A DNA stretch of 64,000 nt from Streptomyces sp. CBMA29 (GCF_014596445.1 NZ_MECL01000111.1:1-64000); one strand, 5' to 3'. Positions 25,611-35,900 are shown, counted from the first letter of the stretch. Numbers and translations are program-made. The notes: generated by a model from the sequence alone, not told the origin.

Positions 25611-28190
25611 TCAGCTCGTGGTGGCCGCCGCCGCGTCCGCGGCCTGGGCGCGCAGTGAACGCTCCACGCTGGAGCGGGACTCCACGACCAGCCGGCGCAG
25701 GGCGGGGGCCGGGTCGGCCGACGCCAGCCAGGCGTCGGTGGCGTCCAGGGTGGCCTGCGAGACCTGGAGGGCCGGGTAGAGGCCCACCACGATCTGCTGC
25801 GCCATCTCGTGGCTGCGCGAGTCCCAGACGTCCTTCACCGTCGCGAAGTACCGCTCGGTGTACGGGGTCAGCAGCTCGCGCTGGTCGGTCTGCACGAAGC
25901 CGCCGATCACCGCCTCCTGCACGGCGTTCGGCAGCTTGTCGTCCTCCACGACCGACGCCCAGACCGCCGCCTTGACGTCGGCGCTCGGCCGCGCCGCCCG
26001 TACCGCCGCCGCGTGCTGCTCGCCCGCCGAGGTCGGGTCGAGCGCCAGCTCCGCGTCGATCGCCTTCTCGTCCGCGCGGCCGGTCGCCGCGAGCCGGCAC
26101 AGCAGCGCCCAGCGCAGATCCGTGTCGACGGCCAGCCCCTCGTACGTCACTGTGCCGTCCAACAGTCCGGCCAGGACGTCCAGTTGGGCGTCGGTACGGG
26201 CCGCGAGGGTGAACGCGCGTGCCCAGGCGAGCTGGTGGTCGCTGCCCGGCGCCGCCGTCCGCAGGTGCTCCAGCGCCGCCTCGGTCCACCGGGCCAGGCC
26301 GGTGTCGCGCCACACCGGGTCGGCGTACAGGTCGAGCGCCAGCTTCACCTGGCGGTGCAGCGACTGCACCACACCGATGTCGGTCTCCTTGCCGATGCCG
26401 TGCAGCACCAGCTCCAGGTAGTCACGGGCGGCCAGTTCGCCGTCCCGCGTCATGTCCCAGGCCGCCGCCCACACCAGCGCGCGCGGCAGCGATTCCGTGA
26501 AGTCCCCGACGTGGTCGCGGACCACGGCCAGCGACTGCTCGTCCAGCCGTACCTTCGCGTATGACAGGTCGTCGTCGTTGAGCAGGATGACGGCCGGGCG
26601 CGGCGTCCCCGCGGGGAACGGCACCTGCGTCGACTCGCCCTCGATGTCGAGTTCGACGCGCTGGGTCCTTACCAGCTTGCCGTCCACCAGGTCGTACGCG
26701 CCGACCGCGATCCGGTGCGGGCGCAGCAGGGCCTCGCCCTTCGCGCCGGCGGGCAGCGCCGGGGCCTCCTGCCGTACCGCGAGCGAGGTGACCGTGCCGT
26801 CCTCGGCCACCGTCACCTCCGGCCGCAGCACATTGATGCCCGCCGTCTCCAGCCACGCCTTCGACCAGGTCTTCAGGTCGCGCCCGGAGGTCTCCTCCAG
26901 CGCGCCCAGCAGATCCGCCAGCCGCGTGTTGCCCCACGCGTGCCGCTTGAAGTACGCCTGCACGCCCGCGAAGAACTCGTCCTCGCCCACGTACGCGACG
27001 AGCTGCTTCAGCACCGAGGCGCCCTTGGCGTACGTGATGCCGTCGAAGTTGACCAGCACGTCGTCCAGGTCGTTGATCTCCGCCATGATCGGGTGCGTGG
27101 ACGGCAGTTGGTCCTGCCGGTACGCCCACGTCTTCATCGAGTTGGCGAAACTCGTCCACGAGTGCGGCCACTTCGAGCCCGGTGCGTACGCCTGGCAGGC
27201 GATCGAGGTGTACGTGGCGAACGACTCGTTCAGCCACAGGTCGTTCCACCACTCCATGGTGACCAGGTCGCCGAACCACATGTGCGCCAGTTCGTGCAGG
27301 ATCGTCTCGGCCCGCGTCTCGTACGCGGCGTCCGTGACCTTCGACCGGAACACGTACTGGTCGCGGATCGTCACCGCGCCCGCGTTCTCCATCGCGCCCG
27401 CGTTGAACTCCGGCACGAAGAGCTGGTCGTACTTCGGGAAGGGGTACGCGTACGCGAACTTCTCCTCGAACCAGTCGAAGCCCTGCCGGGTGACCTCGAA
27501 GATCGCCTCGGCGTCCAGGTACTCCGCCAGCGAGGGACGGCAGTAGACGCCCAGCGGCACGCTGCGGCCGTTCCCCTCCCAACTGCTGTGCACCGACGCG
27601 TACGGGCCGACGATCAGGGCCGTGATGTACGACGAGATGCGCGGGGTCGGCGCGAACACCCACACGCCGTCCGCCGGGGGCTCGGGGGTCGGGGAGTTCG
27701 AGATCACCGTCCAGCCGGCCGGGGCCTGGACCGTGAAGGCGAAGCTCGCCTTCAGATCCGGCTGCTCGAAGCTGGCGAAAACGCGGCGGGCGTCCGGTAC
27801 TTCGAACTGCGTGTACAAATATGCTTGCTTGTCGACCGGGTCGACGAACCGGTGCAGGCCCTCGCCGGTGTTGGTGTACGCGCAGTCCGCGACGACCCGC
27901 AGCTCGTTCTCGCCGGAGCGCAGGCCAGGCAGCGCGATCCGCGAGTCCTTGAACGAGGCTGCCGCGTCCAGGGGCTCGCCGTTGAGCACCACCTCGTGCA
28001 CGAGGGGCGCGACCAGGTCGATGAACGTTTCCGCCCCCGCCTCGGCGGCCTCGAACCGTACGGTGGTCACCGACCGGAAGGTGCCGCCCTCCTGGGCGCC
28101 GCGCAGGTCCAGCTCGATGTCATAAGCGTCCACGGTGAGCAGGCGCGCACGCTCCTGCGCCTCCTCACGCGTGAGGTTCGTACCAGGCAC
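25611..28190 (-). CDS. pepN: aminopeptidase N (M1 zinc metallopeptidase), copy 1
   Basis: 859 residues, the usual size of Streptomyces lividans-type PepN. Removes N-terminal residues from peptides in the cytoplasm. GAMENAG is the substrate-anchoring exopeptidase motif. The zinc site is His299-Glu300-X2-His303 (HELAHMWFGDL) with Glu322 (NDLWLNESFATY). The GTG at 28190 has AAGGAG nine bases upstream; the open frame extends into the repeat region but has no credible start there. The C-terminal half is the helical ERAP1-like domain. A second paralogue lies at 38725-41310. The promoter must lie within or next to repeat copy A. Confidence 0.95.
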   Translation of the reverse strand: MPGTNLTREEAQERARLLTVDAYDIELDLRGAQEGGTFRSVTTVRFEAAEAGAETFIDLVAPLVHEVVLNGEPLDAAASFKDSRIALPGLRSGENELRVVADCAYTNTGEGLHRFVDPVDKQAYLYTQFEVPDARRVFASFEQPDLKASFAFTVQAPAGWTVISNSPTPEPPADGVWVFAPTPRISSYITALIVGPYASVHSSWEGNGRSVPLGVYCRPSLAEYLDAEAIFEVTRQGFDWFEEKFAYAYPFPKYDQLFVPEFNAGAMENAGAVTIRDQYVFRSKVTDAAYETRAETILHELAHMWFGDLVTMEWWNDLWLNESFATYTSIACQAYAPGSKWPHSWTSFANSMKTWAYRQDQLPSTHPIMAEINDLDDVLVNFDGITYAKGASVLKQLVAYVGEDEFFAGVQAYFKRHAWGNTRLADLLGALEETSGRDLKTWSKAWLETAGINVLRPEVTVAEDGTVTSLAVRQEAPALPAGAKGEALLRPHRIAVGAYDLVDGKLVRTQRVELDIEGESTQVPFPAGTPRPAVILLNDDDLSYAKVRLDEQSLAVVRDHVGDFTESLPRALVWAAAWDMTRDGELAARDYLELVLHGIGKETDIGVVQSLHRQVKLALDLYADPVWRDTGLARWTEAALEHLRTAAPGSDHQLAWARAFTLAARTDAQLDVLAGLLDGTVTYEGLAVDTDLRWALLCRLAATGRADEKAIDAELALDPTSAGEQHAAAVRAARPSADVKAAVWASVVEDDKLPNAVQEAVIGGFVQTDQRELLTPYTERYFATVKDVWDSRSHEMAQQIVVGLYPALQVSQATLDATDAWLASADPAPALRRLVVESRSSVERSLRAQAADAAAATTS

Positions 28191-28266
28191 GGTGGCCCAC
28201 TCCTTCTCGTCAGATGAGACGCCCATCCTCGCACGGGCGCGATTCCGTCCTACGGTTCGCCGTTCT

Positions 28267-28490
28267 GGGCCTGTCTTTTCCCGCCCGCCCACCCGTGCGG
28301 GTGCTTTCTCCGTCTGCGGGTGCCGCCTGTGCCTGGTCGGTGCCGGGCCGGGGTACCTCCTCGAAATCCGTAACACCTGGCCCCTCGTATCCGGTGACGT
28401 TCCTGTCAACGTATTTCTGCGGGGGCACCCCGCCCCGTCCCCTCCTCGCCCGTCGGCGTCCGCCTGTCCGGTGGGGGTGGCCGGGAGGGG
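28267..28490 (+). repeat. intergenic repeat copy A (left arm of inverted pair 1)
   Basis: About 220 bp beginning with ctgtcttttcccgcccgccc (from 28271). It carries the palindrome cacccgtgcgggtg (28290-28303) and hairpin gcgggggcaccccgc (28419-28433). Nearly identical to copy C (37815-38040) and, inverted, to copies B and D. It ends seven bases before the stop codon of the small gene at 28497. Confidence 0.92.
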
Positions 28491-28496
28491 GGCGGG

Positions 28497-28775
28497 CTAC
28501 TGGACGGTCGTGTCGGCTACGAGTTCGGCGAGCTCGAAGCGGTACTCGAATTGCTTCATGTAGCCCTCGACGCGGAGAACGTACGTCCGGTCGGAGCACT
28601 TGAACACCTGCCTGCGCCGGGGTTTGCGCACGTCGCGGTCGAAGGTGTTCACCAGGTTGAGGAAGACGACCGGCGCCTCCTCGTGGCTGGCCTCGAACTC
28701 AGTGAGGGCGTCCACCCGATAGGGCCCGTGAGGCGAACCGCCGACCGGGCTTATCAGGACCATCCATCGGGCCAC
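28497..28775 (-). CDS. small hypothetical protein inside inverted pair 1
   Basis: 92 residues. The GTG start has GAGGAG about five bases upstream. The protein begins ARWMVLISPVGGSPHGPYRVDALTEFEA, contains a basic KPRRRQVFKCSDRTYVLRVEGYMKQF segment (two parts) and ends in an acidic FELAELVADTT. No signal peptide or membrane helix. The opening ARWxVLxSPxGG resembles conserved streptomycete hypothetical proteins I have seen, so I think it is a real gene. Codon use is less extreme in GC than neighbours. Its stop nearly touches repeat copy A. Function unknown. Confidence 0.6.
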   Translation of the reverse strand: MARWMVLISPVGGSPHGPYRVDALTEFEASHEEAPVVFLNLVNTFDRDVRKPRRRQVFKCSDRTYVLRVEGYMKQFEYRFELAELVADTTVQ

Positions 28776-28799
28776 GCCAGCTCCTCGCCCATCGCATGA

Positions 28800-29025
28800 G
28801 AGTGATCAACACCCCCCATTCCACCCGACCCGGCCAACGACCACCAACATCCCCATCCCCTGCGCCCCAGCAGCCCACCAGCAGCGCAGCCCCCCACAAC
28901 CGTGCACCCCCCGACCTGCCCCAACCCCACCCGCCCCCCACCATCCGCCATGCACCCGCCGCCGTACCCAAACCCACCCACCCCCCACCGGACCGTCGGA
29001 CGCCGCCGTACCCGAGCCCCACCCA
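28800..29025. other. strand-asymmetric C/A-rich, G-quadruplex-prone spacer of pair 1
   Basis: The plus strand is dominated by runs of three to six C with A between, so the minus strand has many G runs. Units such as cccgagccccacccaccccc recur and are also found in the spacer of pair 2. No coding signal. Confidence 0.75.
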
Positions 29026-29251
29026 CCCCCCTCCCCGGCAACCCCTACCGGCAGGCGGACGCCGATGGACCCGGAGGGGACGGGGCGGGGTGCCCCCGCA
29101 GAAATACGTTGACAAGAAGGTCACCGGATACGCGGGGCCAGGTGATACGGATTTCGAGGAGGTACCCCGGGCCGGGACCGACCAGGCACAAGCGGCACCC
29201 GCAGACGAGCAAAACACCCGCACGGGTGGGCGGGCGGGAAAAGACAAACCC
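29026..29251 (-). repeat. intergenic repeat copy B (right arm of inverted pair 1)
   Basis: Inverted copy of A ending in gcgggaaaagacaaaccc. It keeps the gcggggtgcccccgc hairpin and cacccgcacgggtg palindrome without indels. It lies about 130 bases upstream of the ABC ATPase start; the remaining bases 29252-29382 hold that gene's promoter region. Confidence 0.92.
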
Positions 29252-29382
29252 ACGGCGGCAGCCGTCACGCCGGGGCGGGGGTTGTCCCCACCATGGGGAG
29301 GCCGGGGGACGTCATGGTTCGGGGGAGCGCGGCTCCGTAGCGTCGGGAGGGTCGGGAAACGGGCTGAGCTGAGGGGAAAGAG

Positions 29383-30219
29383 ATGGCGTCGCGGCGCGAG
29401 CGGAAGCGGGCACAGAAGGCGGCGGACGCCGAAACGACGGGCGCGCCGGCCGCGGCGTACGCGGTGGAGCTGAGAGGCGTGCGGCGGACGTACGGGCGGG
29501 GAGACGCGGCGGTGCACGCGCTGCGCGGCATCGATCTGGGGCTGCCCCGCGGCAGCTTCACGGCGGTGATGGGCCCCTCGGGGTCGGGGAAGAGCACGTT
29601 CCTACAGTGCGCGGCCGGACTGGACCGGCCGAGCGCCGGGCACGTGCTGCTGGGCGGGGTGGAGATCACCGCGCTGAGCGAGAAGCGGCTGACGGAGCTG
29701 CGGCGCAGCCGCATCGGGTTCGTGTTCCAGTCGTTCAATCTGCTGCCGTCGCTGACCGTGCAGCAGAACGTCCAGCTTCCGCGGCGCCTGGCGGGCGAGC
29801 GCCCCGACCGGCGCCGGGTGGCGGAACTGCTGGCCCAGGTGGGCCTGGAAGGCCACGGAAGGCGCCGCCCCGGCCAGCTCTCCGGCGGGCAGCAGCAGCG
29901 CGTGGCCATCGCGCGGGCGCTGGTCACGGAGCCGGACGTGATCTTCGCGGACGAGCCGACGGGGGCGCTGGACACGGGTACGGCCCGCGAGGTGCTGGGG
30001 CTGCTGCGGGACGCGGTGAACGGGCTCGGCGCGACGGTGGTGATGGTGACGCACGACCCGGTGGCGGCGTCGTACGCGGACCGCGTGCTGTTCCTGGCGG
30101 ACGGCTCCTTCGCGGACGAGCTGCGGCACCCCGAGCCGACGGCGGTCGCGGACCGGATGGTGGCGCTGACCCAGCGCGAGGCCGGGCGCGGCGCGGGACG
30201 GGTGGGGGCGGCGGCATGA
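29383..30219 (+). CDS. ABC transporter ATP-binding protein (MacB/LolD type)
   Basis: 278 residues. A basic N-terminal extension (RRERKRAQK) precedes the nucleotide-binding domain: Walker A GPSGSGKST, Q-loop FVFQSFNLLPSLT, signature LSGGQQQRVAIARAL, Walker B VIFADEPTGALD and switch histidine VMVTHD. The LSGGQQQ and FQSFNLLP blocks are typical of ATPases paired with FtsX-like mechanotransmission permeases that move lipids, peptides or drugs out of the membrane. It overlaps the next gene by ATGA, so the two form one transporter. Confidence 0.95.
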   Translation: MASRRERKRAQKAADAETTGAPAAAYAVELRGVRRTYGRGDAAVHALRGIDLGLPRGSFTAVMGPSGSGKSTFLQCAAGLDRPSAGHVLLGGVEITALSEKRLTELRRSRIGFVFQSFNLLPSLTVQQNVQLPRRLAGERPDRRRVAELLAQVGLEGHGRRRPGQLSGGQQQRVAIARALVTEPDVIFADEPTGALDTGTAREVLGLLRDAVNGLGATVVMVTHDPVAASYADRVLFLADGSFADELRHPEPTAVADRMVALTQREAGRGAGRVGAAA

Positions 30220-32822
30220 ACGGCCTGGCCCGCGCCTCCGTGCGCTTCAGGCCCGCGTCCTTCGTGGGCACCTTCGTCGCGCTGCTGTTCGCGTCCGCCG
30301 TCATCACGGCGTGCGGCAGCATGCTCCAGACCGGGATCACGGCGCATGTGAAGCCGGTGCGGTACGCGGCCACGCCCGTCGTGGTGGCGGCCGACCCGTC
30401 GGCGCGGATCACCACGGGGCACGGCGACGACGCCGACAGCGACGCGGCGTCGCTGCCGGACCAGCCCCGCGTGGACACGGCGCTCGCCGACCGCATCGCC
30501 CGCGCGCCGGGCGTGTCGGCGGCCGTGCCCGACACGGCCTTCCCGGTGCAGTCGAAGACGCTCCCGCCGCTGACCGGCCGCGACTGGTCGGCCCACGCGA
30601 TCGACGCGAGCACGGTGGTGCGGGGCAGCGCGCCCGGTAGGGGTGAGGTCGCCCTGTCGGCGGCCACCGCACGGGCGGCGCACGTCGGCGTCGGCGACAC
30701 CCTCACGCTGACCGCCCCGACGGGCGCGGCCACGTACAAGGTCTCGGGCCTGACCGACACGAAGGACGGGACCAAGGCCAGCGCCAGGGCAAGTGTCACA
30801 GCCGGCGCCGGCGCCTCGGCCTACTTCGCCGACCCCGTCGCCGACCGCCTGTCCGGACACCCGGGCCGCACCGACGCCATCGCCGTACTGCCCAAGAGCG
30901 GTGTGGACACGGACGAGCTGGCCCGGCAGGTGACGGCCGCGCTCAAGGGCGCCTCCGGCGGAAAGGACGCCCCCGGCGGAAAGGGCGCCCCCGGCGACAC
31001 GGCGAAGGTGCGTACCGGCGACGGCCGCGGTCTCGCCGAGCACCCGGAGCTGGCCGAGGGCAAGGAGATGCTGACGGCGATCGGCGCCTCGTTCGGCGGG
31101 ATCGCCACGGCGACGGCCGTGTTCGTGGTGATGGGCACCGTCGCGCTGGCGATCGGCCAGCGCGGCCGGGAGATCGCGCTGCTGCGCGCCGTCGGCGCGA
31201 CCCCGCGGCAGATCCGCCGCACCGTGGCGACCGAGGCGATGCTGGTGGCGCCGATCGCGGGCGCCGCGGGCATCCTGCCCGGCGTCGCGCTGGCCCGCTG
31301 GTGGGTGAGGCAGCTCGTCCACCGCGACGCCGTCCCGGCCGGGGTGACGCTCAGCACCGGCTGGATCCCGATGGTGAGCGCGGTCGGCGCGGGCCTGCTC
31401 GCGGCACTGGCCGCCGGATACCTGGCCGCCCGCCGCCCGTCGAAGGCGCGGCCGAGCCAGGCGCTCGGCGAGGCCGCGGTGGAGCGCCGCAGGCCCGGCG
31501 TCATCAGGACCGTGCTCGGCGCCGCGGCCGTCGCGGGCGGCTGCGTCCTGGCCGCCGTCGCCGCGCACACCACGGGCGAGGACGCCGCGAACGTCGCCCT
31601 CGGCATCGTCTTCTGCTTCATGGTCGGCGTGGCCTTCCTCGGGCCCGTCGTGGCCTGGGCCGCCGCCGCCCTCCTCGGCCTGCCGCTGCGCGCGGGCGGC
31701 GCCGCCTCGCAGCTCGCCGCCGCCAACAGCCGGGCCAACGCCCGCAGGCTGGCCTCCGCGATCACCCCGATCGTGCTGGTCACCGCCTTCTGCGGCACGC
31801 TCCTGTGCATGCAGGGCTCGCTCAGGCACGAGGCGGCCCGCCAGATCAAGGACGGCGTCGTCGCCGACCAGGTGCTCGGCTCGTCCGGCGCCGGAGTGGC
31901 CGCCGACACCGCGCGGCGCGCCGCGAAGGTGCCCGGCGTGGACGGCACGGTCGGCGTCCTGCGCACCGGCGCGCTCTACCGGGCGTCCGGCTCGCTCAAC
32001 TCCGCGTCCCTGCTGGGCGTTTCAGGCGATCCGGGCAAGCTGCCCGACGTCCTCCAACTGGGCCTCAAGACCGGTTCGTTGAGCGCGCTGACCGGTGACG
32101 GCCGGACCGTGGCCGTGGATTCGCTGCTCGCCGGTACGGCGAAGGTGAAGGTCGGCGACCGGATCCCGCTGTGGCTCGGCGACGGCACCCAGGTGCGGCC
32201 CACGGTCGTGGCGACGTACGAACGCGGCCTGGGCATCGGCCAGTTGCTGATGCCGCGCGCGGCCGTCGCCGACCACGCGCGGACGGCGTACGACACGCAG
32301 GTGCTGGTGCACGACGCGCCCGGCGCGGACCGTACGGCCGTCGAGCGGGACCTGTCGCGGCTGGGCGTCGCCGGGCTCACGGTCACCGACCGTGCCGGGT
32401 ACCGCCAGCAGGCAGACAAGGAGCTGGAGTTGAACGCCTGGGCCAACAGCGTCATGGCCGCCGTCCTCGGCGGATTCGCCGCGGTCGCCGCCGCGAACAC
32501 GCTGGTGATGACGGTGCTCGACCGGCGCCGCGAGGTCGCGCTGCTGCGGCTGGCGGGCACCACACGCCGCCAGGTGCTCGGCATGGTCCGCCTGGAGGCG
32601 CTGCTGGTCGCCGCGGCCGGGCTGCTGATCGGCGGCGCCATCGCGTGGATCACCCTCGTCCCGATCGCCCGCGGTCTGACCGGCGCGAGCCCGTACATCC
32701 CGCCGGGCACGGCTCTCGGCCTCGCGGGCGCCGCGACGGTCCTCGGCCTGCTGTCCACCGCCCTTCCGGCCCGCGCGCTGCTGCGCGCCAACCCGGCGGC
32801 GGCGGGCGCGGCCCGCGAATAG
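30216..32822 (+). CDS. FtsX/MacB-family ABC permease
   Basis: 868 residues with two FtsX-like modules: an N-terminal helix (FVGTFVALLFASAVITACG), a large extracytoplasmic domain to about residue 280, three helices with a GREIALLRAVGATPRQIRR coupling loop, then a central pair of helices. A second extracytoplasmic domain (about 545-730) is followed by three helices with the matching RREVALLRLAGTTRRQVLG loop. Ten helices in total fit the streptomycete exporter class. Start overlaps the ATPase stop (ATGA). Substrate unknown; many relatives export antimicrobial peptides or act in envelope stress. No two-component pair is adjacent. Confidence 0.92.
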   Translation: MNGLARASVRFRPASFVGTFVALLFASAVITACGSMLQTGITAHVKPVRYAATPVVVAADPSARITTGHGDDADSDAASLPDQPRVDTALADRIARAPGVSAAVPDTAFPVQSKTLPPLTGRDWSAHAIDASTVVRGSAPGRGEVALSAATARAAHVGVGDTLTLTAPTGAATYKVSGLTDTKDGTKASARASVTAGAGASAYFADPVADRLSGHPGRTDAIAVLPKSGVDTDELARQVTAALKGASGGKDAPGGKGAPGDTAKVRTGDGRGLAEHPELAEGKEMLTAIGASFGGIATATAVFVVMGTVALAIGQRGREIALLRAVGATPRQIRRTVATEAMLVAPIAGAAGILPGVALARWWVRQLVHRDAVPAGVTLSTGWIPMVSAVGAGLLAALAAGYLAARRPSKARPSQALGEAAVERRRPGVIRTVLGAAAVAGGCVLAAVAAHTTGEDAANVALGIVFCFMVGVAFLGPVVAWAAAALLGLPLRAGGAASQLAAANSRANARRLASAITPIVLVTAFCGTLLCMQGSLRHEAARQIKDGVVADQVLGSSGAGVAADTARRAAKVPGVDGTVGVLRTGALYRASGSLNSASLLGVSGDPGKLPDVLQLGLKTGSLSALTGDGRTVAVDSLLAGTAKVKVGDRIPLWLGDGTQVRPTVVATYERGLGIGQLLMPRAAVADHARTAYDTQVLVHDAPGADRTAVERDLSRLGVAGLTVTDRAGYRQQADKELELNAWANSVMAAVLGGFAAVAAANTLVMTVLDRRREVALLRLAGTTRRQVLGMVRLEALLVAAAGLLIGGAIAWITLVPIARGLTGASPYIPPGTALGLAGAATVLGLLSTALPARALLRANPAAAGAARE

Positions 32823-32863
32823 GCCCTCCGGGCAGGGGAGTCGAGCCGCACTCCCCGTGCCCC

Positions 32864-32914
32864 GTACGCCGAGTGGGGCGGCCGTCACGAAGACGGCCGC
32901 CCCACTCGGCGTAC
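32864..32914. terminator. 23-bp perfect bidirectional hairpin terminator
   Basis: 32864-32886 (gtacgccgagtggggcggcc...) pairs without mismatch with 32892-32914 around the loop acgaa. It lies between the convergent ABC permease and the subtilase genes. Confidence 0.93.
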
Positions 32915-32968
32915 GACACACGGGGGGTGCGGAGCCGAAAGCCCCGCACCCCCCAAAAGACAACTCCG

Positions 32969-35900
32969 TTACGGCGTCGTCTTCGTGATGATCACGCTGC
33001 CCTTGCCCGCCACCGAACCGCGCGCGTTGAGCAGTTGCACCTCACCGAAGAACTTGCGTCCCTCGGGCGCCGCGGCCGAGGCCAGGAGCGAGGCCGAGAC
33101 CTTGGCGGAGGCGCCGTGCGGCAGGTTGACGGTGGTGGTGTCGTCCACCGTGACCGTACCGAGGGCGTCGGAGAAGTAGACGTCCTCGTAGTCGTAGGTG
33201 GTCGTCCCAGCCGGTACGGCGTACGCGTCCACCTCGAAGGTGTACGTGCCCGCGGGCGGGTTGGCCAGGCTGACCCGCTCGTCGGAGCCGCCGCTGGCGG
33301 ATTGCGCGACGAGCACCCCGTCCCGGTAGACGTACAGGTCGAGGTCGGCGGCCGTGTCGGACGTCGCGCCGATCGACACGTCGAGCCGGGAGACGCCGGG
33401 GCCGAGCGTCAAGGTGGTGGTCTGCGTGTCACCGTCGGCGATCGTCGGCTTGGCGGTGAACGCCGAGCCGAGCGGGCCGCCCTTGAGCTTGCCCTGGATC
33501 GGGGCGAAGCCGTTGGTGACCGTCCAGTCGACCGGGGTCGGCGTGCCGACCTTGGCCTCGGGAACCGTCTTGACCGCCGGGTCGAAGGCCACGCCGAGCA
33601 GCGTCACCGACAGGTTGTACGGGTTGTCGAGCTGCGGCGAGGTGCGGCGCGCCTCGACCGCGATCTCCCACACGCCCGGCATCGGGTTGGCGTAGGAACG
33701 CACGTCCGGGCGGCACTTGTTGTTGGGGTTGTCGTAGTTCGGGTAGCAGTCGATGGTCTGGGTCGAGTCGAGCGGCACACCGTACGGGTGCATCGTCAGG
33801 AACCGGGTCTGGCTGCCGGTCTTGAGCCCGTCCATGGCGACCTCCAGCGAGGTCGCGCCCGCCGGGACCGTCACGAAGTACGACCGCGTGGTGTCGCGTT
33901 CGATGCTGCCGGAGCGGGTCAGCGTGTACGACGGGCTCGCGACCGGAGCGGAGACGAGCACGGCGGCCGACATCTGCGAGTCGATGCCGCGGGTCAGCGG
34001 GTCGTCGATGTTCAGCAACGCGCTGTGCGCGCCCGCCGACTTCGGCTTCGCGGTGACCTTCACGGTGACCGGCTTGTTCAGCGGCAGCAGCACCAGCGGG
34101 CTGGCCACCTTGAACGTGCCGTCGTTGTGCGCCCAGGTGAGCGTGTGCAGTTGGGCCCAGACGGGACCGCTGGTACGGGTCACGGTGACGTTGTACGTAC
34201 GCGACTGCCCGGCCTGGAGGCCGCCTTCACGGTCGTACACGCCCGTGCCGAAGCCCGGGGTGACGAGGTAGTCCTTCAGCACCGTGTTGACCGGTGCCTT
34301 GACCGTGTACGTGTTGGTCTTGCCGCCCTGCCTGAGCAGGTTCCAGGCCGGACCGACGGCGATGAGACCGGCGCCCTGCTCGATGGTCTGCGTGCCGGGG
34401 ATCGACTTGGCGGTGCTGGTCAGCGCGGTACGGAGCTGCGCGGGGCTGACCGTCAGGTGCTTGGCCTTGGCCGCGGACAGCAGCAGCGCGGAGGCTCCGG
34501 CGGCCTGCGGGGACGCCATTGAGGTGCCCTGGAGCATCGCGTAGCCGGGCGGCAGGGTGTAGCCCGCCTCCTTCACCGGCCCGCCCGGCTCCCAGGTCGG
34601 GATGGTGTTGATGGACGCGCCGGGCGCGCTGATGACCGGGGCGAGGCCGCCGTCCTCACGCGGACCGCGCGAGGAGAAGGGCATCATCGAGTACGGAACG
34701 GTCATCTGCGAGCCGTAGTTGGCCGCCCAGGTCTCCTTGGAGATGGACGCGCCGACGCTGAGCACGTGGTCCGCGAGGCCGGGGTCGCCGATGGTGTTGA
34801 CGCCGGGGCCGTCGTTGCCCGCGGAGATCACGAGCTGTATGCCGTAGGTGTCGATCAGCTCCTTGTAGAGCTGGTCGCGGGCGCTGGCACCGTCGTTGAG
34901 GGCGCCGAGACCGCCGATGGACATGTTGACCACGTCCACGTGCCGGTTGACCACCAGGTCGATCATGCCCTCGGTGAGCGCGATGCTGGTGCAGCCGCCG
35001 CTCCAGGTGCAGGCGCGCGAGGAGACGATCTTCGCGCCGGGCGCCGCGCCGTTCATCTTGCCGCCGAACAGGCTGTTGGCGGAGGTGATGCCCGCCACGT
35101 GCGTGCCGTGCTCGGACTCCACGACGCCGATGTTCACGAAGTCCGCGGTCTTGCCGACCCAGGTCCCGCCGTAGGGGTCCATGGGCACGTTCTTGCGGAT
35201 CTCGATGGTGAACGGGATCGACTCGGAGATCGGCGTCGCCGGGTTGTCGGTGCCGAAGTGGCCGATCTGGAAACCGTCCTTGTACGGCTTCATCGCGGTG
35301 TCGTCCGTGAAGTCGCCGTTGTCGTTCAGGTCCACGCGGACCGTACCGGCGGCCGGGTCGTACAGCACGCCCCACTTGTCGGTGGTGTCGCCGTCGCGGT
35401 TCAGGTCGCCGTTCATGTCGCCGCCGATGGTGGCGGATTCGGCGAACGTGCTGAAGTAGTAGTTCCCCGCGGGCGCCTTCCAGGTGCGTCCCGAGGAGGT
35501 GAAGCTCGGGCCGGAGACCGCGGTCACCATCGGGCGCCAGGTGGCGTCGCCGTCGAGGATCGGGTCGGTCGCGGTGATCCAGTCGACGATCTTGCGCTCA
35601 CCGGTGCTGGTCTTCTGGAGCGCCGGGTGGCCGATGTCCACACCCGAGTCCAGGATGCCGATGGTCACGCCCCGGCCGTCGTACTTCGGGTTGTCCTTGA
35701 CGAAGTCGACCGCGCCGGTCTCGAACGCCGGCTGGTACGGGTTCTTGGCCGGGGTGTCCTTGCCGGGACCGGGGTACGTCGTCGCCGACGCCTTCCCGTT
35801 CCTGGCCGCCGCCGCGGTGGTGTCCGCCGCCGGGGTCGGGTCGTCGAGCTTGATCTCCTGCTTGAGGTCGATCGCGATGACCGAGGACAGCTTCTGCGCC

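Noticed and set aside
28796..29473. Proline-rich plus-strand open frame across the spacer and repeat B into the ABC gene
   Set aside because: No good start, composition driven by C runs, and it ends inside the ABC ATPase gene in another frame.
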